From positions 1 through 11,119 of the forward strand of contig JAHWKV010000012.1 in NCBI GenBank assembly GCA_019347725.1: DNA of 11,119 nucleotides, read 5' to 3'. Numbering within the stretch: the stretch's first letter is position 1; each line of letters starts with the position of its first letter. The notes beneath the pieces are model-generated. The model ran no database searches and was not told the origin of the DNA. It saw only the letters and a program-made list of their open reading frames with translations. Source of the stretch: Actinomycetota bacterium (GTDB lineage: Bacteria > Actinomycetota > CADDZG01 > JAHWKV01). The position numbers were made by a program, and so were the translations under genes. Shown piece by piece: positions 5,653 through 11,119 of this stretch.

Positions 5653-7188
5653 ATGCCAACTGACGTACTACTCGGAGTTGTCGGCCTTCTCGTCGGTGTC
5701 GGAATTGGATTCATTCTCTATAAACAGGCTGCCGGGCGCAGCGCGGTAACCGCGCAAGCCCGCGCGCAGCAACGCCTGGTTGAAGTCGAAGAAGAAGCCG
5801 AAAAGAAAACGCGTGAGGCGCTGACCCAAGCCAGGGAAGAGGCGTTGCGCATCCGGCAAGAAGCCGAAGAGGAGGTCAAGCAGCGCACTGCAGACGTGCA
5901 ACGCAAGCAGGTGCGTCTTGAAAAAAAAGAAACCACGTTGGAGCAGATGGCCCAACGGTTGGAAGACAAAGAACAATCCGCCGTCGAGCAGCAAAAGCAG
6001 CTCAGCGAGTTTCGCAGGCAGCTCGACGAACTCGCCTCCAAACAAAAGGCTGAGGTGGAACGGCTGGCCGGGATGTCTTCGGCTCAGGCCAAGGAGCTTG
6101 TGATTGCATCCGTGGAGAATCAAGCCAAGCGTGATGCCATGACCCTGGTGCGCGATATAGAGGCACGGGCTCGTGAAGAGGCTGAACGCAGGGCTCGAAA
6201 GATCGTGGCGATAGCCATTCAGCGGGTGGCAAGCGAAGAGACCTCGGAGAACTCGATCTCCGTGGTTACGTTGCCCAATGACGAGATGAAGGGCCGGATC
6301 ATTGGACGGGAAGGTCGCAACATCCGCGCCTTTGAATCTTGCACGGGAACCAGTTTGTTGATCGACGACACACCGGAGTCGGTGGTGCTCAGCTGCTTCG
6401 ATCCGATTCGCCGGGAGATCGCCAAACTCACGCTGGAGAAGCTTGTGGGGGACGGGCGTATTCAGCCGGCCCGGATCGAGGAAATGTACGAGAAGTCCCG
6501 CACCGAGGTGGAGCGCACCATAGTGGAATCGGGGGAGTGGGCCGCCATGGAGGTCGGTATTCCAGATCTGCATCCGGAGATGCTCAAGGTCTTGGGGCGT
6601 TTGAACTACCGGACCTCCTATGGCCAGAACGTGCTGAAGCACTTGGTGGAGGCCGCCCACATTGCAGGTGTCGTAGCCGCCGAGCTGGGTACCGACATAG
6701 CGCTGTCCAAGCGGTGCACGTTGCTGCACGACATCGGCAAGGCCATCACTCACGAGGTAGAGGGTTCGCACGCCCTGATCGGCGCCGAGCTTGCCCGCCG
6801 TCTCAATGAGTCGCCTGCCGTGTGCCACGCGATTGAAGCTCACCACAATGAGGTGGAGCAAAGAACACTGGAGGCGGTCATCACCCAGACGGCCGACGCC
6901 ATCTCGAGCGCCCGACCAGGAGCCCGGCGTGAGGCTCTGGATACGTATGTGAAACGGTTGCAGCGGCTGGAGACGCTGGCGGAGTCGTTCGAGGGCGTGG
7001 ACAAGTGCTACGCCATGCAGGCCGGGCGTGAGGTGCGGGTTATGGTGCACCCCGATGCCGTGGACGACCTGCAGGCCGAGGTACTGGCCCGCGACATAGC
7101 GAAGAAGATAGAGGAGGAGCTGCAGTACCCCGGCCAGATCAAGGTCACGGTGATTCGGGAGCACAGAGCCGTGGAATTCGCTAAGTAG
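5653..7188 (+). CDS. rny: Ribonuclease Y
   Basis: RNase Y (511 residues) is a membrane-anchored endoribonuclease that starts mRNA decay. All regions are present in order. Residues 5-24 form an N-terminal membrane segment. A long charged coiled coil rich in Glu, Lys, Gln and Arg covers about 30-175. A KH domain (about 205-270) carries the GxxG loop in IIGREGRN (216-223). An HD domain (about 325-425) has H330, H336, the HD pair H359-D360 in LLHDIGKA, and the later HH in IEAHHNE. The C-terminal domain ends with the family hallmark YPGQIKVTVIRE. Length is normal. AGGAGG at 5643-5648 lies four bases before the ATG. The coiled-coil part uses more A-rich codons than its neighbours, explained by its Lys/Glu/Gln content. 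An intrinsic terminator just upstream suggests transcription attenuation or a separate RNA. The recA-rny adjacency is typical of Firmicutes; here recX and the leader lie between. Confidence 0.98.
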   Translation: MPTDVLLGVVGLLVGVGIGFILYKQAAGRSAVTAQARAQQRLVEVEEEAEKKTREALTQAREEALRIRQEAEEEVKQRTADVQRKQVRLEKKETTLEQMAQRLEDKEQSAVEQQKQLSEFRRQLDELASKQKAEVERLAGMSSAQAKELVIASVENQAKRDAMTLVRDIEARAREEAERRARKIVAIAIQRVASEETSENSISVVTLPNDEMKGRIIGREGRNIRAFESCTGTSLLIDDTPESVVLSCFDPIRREIAKLTLEKLVGDGRIQPARIEEMYEKSRTEVERTIVESGEWAAMEVGIPDLHPEMLKVLGRLNYRTSYGQNVLKHLVEAAHIAGVVAAELGTDIALSKRCTLLHDIGKAITHEVEGSHALIGAELARRLNESPAVCHAIEAHHNEVEQRTLEAVITQTADAISSARPGARREALDTYVKRLQRLETLAESFEGVDKCYAMQAGREVRVMVHPDAVDDLQAEVLARDIAKKIEEELQYPGQIKVTVIREHRAVEFAK

Positions 7189-7233
7189 GGCGCTGATTCG
7201 GTGCCGGCACCGTCACCTGTCGTGACTGGCTTA

Positions 7234-7254
7234 GTTCGGGGCGCCCCTGCGAAC
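7234..7254 (+). terminator. Hairpin without U-tract after rny
   Basis: GTTCG (7234-7238) and CGAAC (7250-7254) enclose a GGG/CCC stem (7239-7241, 7245-7247) with a two-base bulge, giving eight pairs. No T-run follows. It may mark the end of the rny message, but it is not a canonical intrinsic terminator. Smaller dyads, GTGCCGGCAC (7201-7210) and GTCAC/GTGAC (7212-7226), precede it. Confidence 0.25.
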
Positions 7255-7272
7255 ACGATGGCACCTAGCGTC

Positions 7273-7278
7273 TATCCT
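7273..7278 (+). promoter_or_regulatory. -10 box of a possible leaderless miaB promoter
   Basis: TATCCT fits the TAnnnT -10 pattern and ends six bases before the ATG at 7285, so transcription could start at the A of the start codon. No ribosome binding site precedes this ATG, which fits a leaderless message as is common in actinobacteria. No clear -35 element is visible. Confidence 0.35.
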
Positions 7279-7284
7279 GGTGCC

Positions 7285-8610
7285 ATGACAACGACAGACG
7301 AGCGCACGTACTGGATCCGCACCTTCGGGTGCCAGATGAACGAGCACGACTCCGAGCGGCTGGCCGGGCTGCTGGAGGTGCAGGGCTACCGGAAGGTAGA
7401 TTCGCCCGACGATGCCAGCGTGGCCGTGTTCAACACCTGCGCCATCCGGGAGAACGCCGACAACCGGCTGTACGGCAACCTCGGCCGGATGAAGTCCGTC
7501 AAAGAGGCCAGGCCCGAGATGAAAATCGTCGTAGGCGGGTGCCTGGCTGAGAAGGACCGCGACGTCATCGTCCGCAAGGCCCCCTGGGTGGATGTGGTGC
7601 TGGGCACCCGAAACATCGAGGCGCTGCCCGGGCTGCTGCGCAAGGCCGAGGAGTCCGGGATCCCGGTCGTCGAGTTCTCCGAGACGTTGAACGTGTTCCC
7701 CTCCGCCCTACCCGCCCGCCGGGACAAGTCCTTTCACGCCTGGGTGGCCATCCAGTACGGATGCAACAACGCCTGTACTTTTTGCATCGTCCCCTCGGTC
7801 CGCGGCGTCGAGGCCTCCCGCCGCCTGGGCGACGTCCTGGGCGAGGTCAAGCAGCTCTGCAGCACCGGGGTCAGCGAGGTGACTCTGCTCGGCCAAAACG
7901 TCAACTCCTACGGCCGGGACATATACCGGACCCCGAAATTCGCCGACCTCCTGCTGGCGTTGGACGGCATCGAAGGTTTGGAAAGGGTCCGATACACCTC
8001 TCCGCACCCCAAGGACTTCCGGGAGCCGGTGGCCCGAGCGATGGCCGAGTCATCTGTGGTTTGCGAGCACCTGCACCTTCCCGTGCAGTCGGGCTCCAGC
8101 CGGCTGCTTAAGCGTATGAAGCGTTCGTACACCCGTGAGAAGTACCTGGAGAAGTTGCATATGGCCAGAGAGTTGGTGGACGGCCTGGCGGTGACCACCG
8201 ACATCATCGTCGGTTTTCCAGGCGAGACCGAACAGGACTTCGAGGCGACGATGAGCTTGGTGGAGCAGGCTCGCTTCGACGCCGCCTACACGTTCAAGTA
8301 CTCGGCGCGACCGGGAACCGAGGCCGCCGAGATGGACGGCCAGGTGGCCCCCGAGGTCGTTTCACGCCGGTTCGAGCGGCTAGCCGCTCTGCAACAGCAG
8401 ATCAGTCTGGAGCTCAACGAGCAGATGGTCGACTCCACGGTGCAGGTCATGGTCGAGGGACCGTCGAAAAAGAACCCGGATAAGGTCACCGGCCGCACCC
8501 GCACCAACAAGCTCGTGCACTTTGCGGCGGCCGCCGGCCAGGGCGAGTTGCTGGAGGTCAAGATAACCGGGGCAGCCCCCAGTCACCTCGAGGGTTGCCT
8601 CGTCGGCTAA
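7285..8610 (+). CDS. miaB: tRNA-2-methylthio-N6-(dimethylallyl)adenosine synthase MiaB
   Basis: MiaB (441 residues) is a radical-SAM methylthiotransferase that adds a 2-methylthio group to i6A37 of tRNAs reading U-starting codons. The N-terminal domain carries the three ligands of the auxiliary 4Fe-4S cluster: C16 (FGCQMNEHDSER), C52 (NTCAIRENA) and C86 (GGCLAEKD). The radical-SAM motif CxxxCxxC is C160-NNA-C164-TF-C167. LPVQSGS and TTDIIVGFPGET are standard MiaB stretches, and a TRAM domain occupies about 375-440. I chose the ATG at 7285 because conservation begins just after it and a TAnnnT box lies upstream. The frame is open to a GTG at 7201 and also has an ATG at 7258, but those add an unconserved Pro/Ala-rich segment with no ribosome binding site. 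It probably forms an operon with miaA, whose product makes its substrate. Confidence 0.97.
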   Translation: MTTTDERTYWIRTFGCQMNEHDSERLAGLLEVQGYRKVDSPDDASVAVFNTCAIRENADNRLYGNLGRMKSVKEARPEMKIVVGGCLAEKDRDVIVRKAPWVDVVLGTRNIEALPGLLRKAEESGIPVVEFSETLNVFPSALPARRDKSFHAWVAIQYGCNNACTFCIVPSVRGVEASRRLGDVLGEVKQLCSTGVSEVTLLGQNVNSYGRDIYRTPKFADLLLALDGIEGLERVRYTSPHPKDFREPVARAMAESSVVCEHLHLPVQSGSSRLLKRMKRSYTREKYLEKLHMARELVDGLAVTTDIIVGFPGETEQDFEATMSLVEQARFDAAYTFKYSARPGTEAAEMDGQVAPEVVSRRFERLAALQQQISLELNEQMVDSTVQVMVEGPSKKNPDKVTGRTRTNKLVHFAAAAGQGELLEVKITGAAPSHLEGCLVG

Positions 8611-8635
8611 TACCGGTTCATCCAAGCCGCGGGTC

Positions 8636-9529
8636 CTGGCCATTGTCGGTCCCACGGCGGCCGGCAAGAGCGATCTGGCGCTTAGGGTGGCCGCCGGAGG
8701 CGGCGTGCAGATTGTCGGTGTCGACTCCGCCACGGCCTACAGGGGCATGGACGTCGGCACGTCCAAGCCGACTGCTGCAGAACGCGGGCAGGTCCCGCAC
8801 CACCTGTTCGATGTGGTTGATCCCACCGAGCCGCTTACGGCAGCCGATTATCAAATCAGGGCGCGGCGGGCGGTGGCCGAGATTGACAGACAAGGTGAGG
8901 TTCCCTTGCTGGTGGGAGGGTCCGGCCTGTATTTCCGGGCGGTTGTCGACCCCCTTGAGTTTCCGGGCACCGACGCTACCGTGCGCCGCCGCCTGCAAGA
9001 CCGGGCGGACTCCGTTGGATCCGACGCCATGTACCGCCTGCTTCAGCAGGTCGACCCCGAGGCGGCAGAGCGGATCCACCCGGCCAATGTTCGCCGTACG
9101 GTGCGGGCGCTGGAGGTGGCCGAGCTCACCGGGGAAAAGTTCTCGTCGTACCGCACGGCCTGGGACCGGTGGGAGTCGATCTACGATCTGACGGCGGTGG
9201 GCCTCAGGTCGCCTATCGAGGAGCTGGACCGGCGGATAGACGAGCGCGTAGACCGTTATATAGAGCAAGGCTGGGTGCATGAGGTGGCGAATCTGCGCTC
9301 GGTGGCCTGGCCGTGGTCGGCCACCGCGCATCAGGTGCTCGGATATGCTCTGATTCTCGACCACCTGGACGGCAAGCTGTCGTTACAGGAGGCGGTTGAG
9401 GAAGTGAAGCGCCGTACCCGCAAGTATGCGCGCCGGCAGCTCAGGTGGTTCAAGTTCGACCCAAGGATCGAGTGGTTCGAGGACCCCGACTCCGCCGCGC
9501 AGCATCTGATTCAGAGGTTAGGAAGGTAG
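8636..9529 (+). CDS. miaA: tRNA dimethylallyltransferase MiaA (no standard start codon)
   Basis: MiaA transfers dimethylallyl from DMAPP to A37 of tRNA, giving the i6A that MiaB then methylthiolates. Read from 8636 the product is 297 residues. The P-loop is GPTAAGKS (5-12). Other conserved parts are DSATAYRGMDVGTSKPT, HHLFDVVDP, GGSGLY (94-99), IHPANVRRTVRALEV, ATAHQVLGYA and TRKYARRQLRWF. In the DSxQxYRG motif the usual Gln is Thr. The reading frame has no ATG, GTG or TTG between the in-frame TAA at 8564-8566 and the P-loop. The first standard start is GTG at 8687, which removes the P-loop. The native N-terminus probably lies near 8597-8636 (SSANTGSSKPR precedes the P-loop). CTG at 8636 or ATT at 8642 are the only near-cognate options, and neither has a good ribosome binding site. 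Product identity is firm; the start is provisional. Confidence 0.9.
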   Translation: MAIVGPTAAGKSDLALRVAAGGGVQIVGVDSATAYRGMDVGTSKPTAAERGQVPHHLFDVVDPTEPLTAADYQIRARRAVAEIDRQGEVPLLVGGSGLYFRAVVDPLEFPGTDATVRRRLQDRADSVGSDAMYRLLQQVDPEAAERIHPANVRRTVRALEVAELTGEKFSSYRTAWDRWESIYDLTAVGLRSPIEELDRRIDERVDRYIEQGWVHEVANLRSVAWPWSATAHQVLGYALILDHLDGKLSLQEAVEEVKRRTRKYARRQLRWFKFDPRIEWFEDPDSAAQHLIQRLGR

Positions 9530-9537
9530 CAGTAGCT

Positions 9538-10290
9538 GTGCCTATTGAGTTTTCGAAGTACCACGGCTTGGGCAACGACTTCATCCTTGTCTTCGACCGT
9601 CCGATCGACGTCGGTGCCGCCGTACAGATATGCGACCGCCACACCGGCGTCGGTGGAGACGGGGTGATAGTGCTGAGCCCCTCGCCCGACGCCGACTTTA
9701 AGTTTCTGCTTTACAACAACGACGGCGGCATCGCCGAGGTTTCCGGCAACGGCCTTCGCTGTGCCGGCAAGTTCCTCTACGAGAAGGGCTATCACCGCGC
9801 TCAGAGCGTGAGCCTGGAGGCCGGCGGCGAGGTCAAGGTGCTTGAGCTGACGGTCGACGGCTCGGAGGTGACCTCGGTGCGGGTGGATATGGGCGTAGCC
9901 GAGGACCTCGGCGAGATTGATCTGCACGGTTACCTGTGGCGGAAGGTCCTTACCGGCAACCCTCACGTGGTGACTTTTGTGGAGGACCTGGATGCGGTGC
10001 CCATCACCGAGCTCGGCCCCCTAATCGAGAACGACCCGGCCTTCCCGGACCGGACCAACGTCGAGTTCGTTAAGGTCGAAGGTGATGTTGTGCATGCACG
10101 GTTTTGGGAACGAGGTGTCGGCGTGACCCAGGCCTGCGGGTCCGGAGCGTGTGCGAGCCTGGCGGCCAGCGGCTTGGAGCGGGCGACTGTGCGCATGTTG
10201 GGTGGAGACCTATTGATCGAGAAGCAAGAAGGCGGCCGGATATTCATGACCGGACCGGCCGTCCACGTATTTGATGGGAGGACCGTTTGA
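9538..10290 (+). CDS. dapF: Diaminopimelate epimerase with altered first catalytic residue
   Basis: DapF interconverts LL- and meso-diaminopimelate for peptidoglycan and lysine. The 250-residue product has the duplicated DapF fold: SKYHGLGNDFI near the start, DRHTGVGGDG (33-42), SGNGLRC (69-75), NPHVVTFV, TNVEFVKV, and ERGVGVTQACGSGAC (191-205). The enzyme normally uses two cysteines as acid and base, in CGNG and ACGSG. Here the second is kept (C200) but the first is serine (S69). The glutamate usual in ERGxGET is valine (V196). The protein is somewhat shorter than typical members. The GTG at 9538 starts just before conservation begins; AGGAAGG at 9520-9526 is a usable but distant ribosome binding site. 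It lies 8 bases after miaA and overlaps dapL by four bases (TTGA). It is probably active, since the rest of the active site is intact, but that is inferred. Confidence 0.93.
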   Translation: MPIEFSKYHGLGNDFILVFDRPIDVGAAVQICDRHTGVGGDGVIVLSPSPDADFKFLLYNNDGGIAEVSGNGLRCAGKFLYEKGYHRAQSVSLEAGGEVKVLELTVDGSEVTSVRVDMGVAEDLGEIDLHGYLWRKVLTGNPHVVTFVEDLDAVPITELGPLIENDPAFPDRTNVEFVKVEGDVVHARFWERGVGVTQACGSGACASLAASGLERATVRMLGGDLLIEKQEGGRIFMTGPAVHVFDGRTV

Positions 10291-11119
10291 GAAGCGCCGA
10301 GAGGATCGCGAAGCTACCCCCTTACCTGTTTGCAGAGCTGGACAAAAAGGTTGCCGCAGCCAAGGAGAGGGGGGTGGACGTGATCTCCTTCGGCATCGGG
10401 GACCCGGACAGGCCGACACCCCAGCACATCGTGGACGCCGGCATCAAGGAGCTGTCGGACCCCGCCAACCATCGATACCCCTCGAACTACGGTCTACCGG
10501 AGTTGCGCGAAGCTATCGCGGCATACTACGAGCGTCGGTTCAACGTGACGCTGGATCCAAAGAGCCAGGTTCTTCCCTTGATGGGTTCCAAGGAAGGTAT
10601 TGCCCACCTGGCCGCAGCGTTTGTGGATCCGGGAGAAGGGGTGCTGGTGCAGGACCCGGGTTATCCAGTTTACCGGTCGGCGGCGATGCTCTCGGGAGGG
10701 CGACCGATATCGGTTCCGCTGATCTTAGCGGACAACTTCGTCCCACAGCTCGATCGCATCCCCGCCGGGGACGTCAGTGCCTCCAAGGTCCTGTGGATCA
10801 ACTTTCCTTCGAACCCCACTTCGGCGGTGTGCGACGAGGGATTCATGAAGACGGCGGTCAACTTCTGCGCCAACAACGACCTGCTCCTGGCCCACGATGC
10901 CGCCTACGTGGAGCTCACCTACGACGGCTACACCGCGCCCAGCGTGCTGCAGGCTCCCGGCGCTCTGGACGTTGCGGTGGAGTTTGGCTCGCTGTCCAAG
11001 ACCTACAACATGACCGGCTGGCGGATCGGCTGGGTGGTGGGTTCTGCCCAGGCTGTAGAGGCCATCGGACGCGTCAAGAGCAACATCGATTCGGGCATCT
11101 TCAACGCCGTTCAGAAGGC
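10287..11119 (+). CDS. dapL: LL-diaminopimelate aminotransferase, 3' truncated by window end
   Basis: This fold-type I PLP enzyme is predicted to convert tetrahydrodipicolinate and glutamate directly to LL-diaminopimelate, bypassing the succinylase, acetylase and dehydrogenase branches. The 277 visible residues match the DapL type well: ERIAKLPPYLFAELD at the N-terminus, VISFGIGDPDRPTPQHI, HRYPSNYGLPELREAI, GSKEGIAHL, DPGYPVY (123-129), NFPSNPTS with N176, HDAAY (203-207) and SLSKTYNMTGWRIGW, where K238 is the Schiff-base lysine. About 110 residues should be missing at the right edge. Translation starts at TTG 10287, supported by GGGAGG (10276-10281) five bases upstream and a four-base overlap with the dapF stop. 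Its pairing with dapF, the next enzyme in the pathway, supports DapL over a general aspartate aminotransferase. Confidence 0.9.
   Translation, partial: MRSAERIAKLPPYLFAELDKKVAAAKERGVDVISFGIGDPDRPTPQHIVDAGIKELSDPANHRYPSNYGLPELREAIAAYYERRFNVTLDPKSQVLPLMGSKEGIAHLAAAFVDPGEGVLVQDPGYPVYRSAAMLSGGRPISVPLILADNFVPQLDRIPAGDVSASKVLWINFPSNPTSAVCDEGFMKTAVNFCANNDLLLAHDAAYVELTYDGYTAPSVLQAPGALDVAVEFGSLSKTYNMTGWRIGWVVGSAQAVEAIGRVKSNIDSGIFNAVQK

Noticed and set aside
5601..5663. A 20-codon upstream frame running through the terminator and past the rny ATG
   Set aside because: Translation through the terminator would be an attractive attenuation model, but no ribosome binding site precedes its ATG, and its codons are dictated by the terminator and the rny start region.
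5921..5928. A run of eight A in rny that could be a slippage site
   Set aside because: It encodes Glu-Lys-Lys in the coiled coil, where such codons are expected. The other frames soon stop and carry no recognisable domain.
5668..7164. A 498-codon open frame on the minus strand
   Set aside because: It lies fully antisense to rny, which is a complete, well-conserved gene. Its translation is low-complexity and matches no family; long antisense frames are common in GC-rich genes.

Overview
The window reads as one contiguous piece of a GC-rich bacterial chromosome, most likely an actinobacterium or close Gram-positive relative. The evidence is an LCP-type wall glycopolymer transferase fragment, many GTG starts, strong AGGAGG ribosome binding sites, a GAAC-N4-GTTC LexA operator and actinobacterial-style MiaB and RecX proteins. 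The exact lineage cannot be fixed from sequence alone. I see no transposase, phage gene, CRISPR array, tRNA or rRNA.

Layout: (1) 1-769, two cell-envelope genes facing each other: the 3' end of an LCP family gene (+) and a small secreted 3D-domain protein (-). (2) 770-1265, a 496-base region without a credible gene, containing a long nested hairpin. (3) 1266-3639, pgsA-cinA-thpR, joined by 4-base GTGA overlaps. (4) 3640-5397, recA-recX behind a recognisable SOS promoter, again joined by a GTGA overlap. (5) 5398-5652, a compact unit with a promoter, a roughly 200-nt structured leader or small RNA and an intrinsic terminator placed just before the rny ribosome binding site. (6) 5653-7188, rny (RNase Y). 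(7) 7285-9529, miaB-miaA, which together make ms2i6A37 in tRNA. (8) 9538-11119, dapF and dapL, the last two steps of meso-diaminopimelate synthesis by the direct aminotransferase route; dapL runs off the right edge.

The gene content is housekeeping: phospholipid head-group synthesis, nucleotide repair and salvage, recombination, RNA decay, tRNA modification and peptidoglycan precursor supply. No clear new multi-gene system is present. The points most worth a second look are the rny leader RNA with its terminator, a miaA gene with no ATG, GTG or TTG start upstream of its P-loop, a DapF whose first catalytic cysteine is replaced by serine, and the nested hairpin upstream of pgsA.
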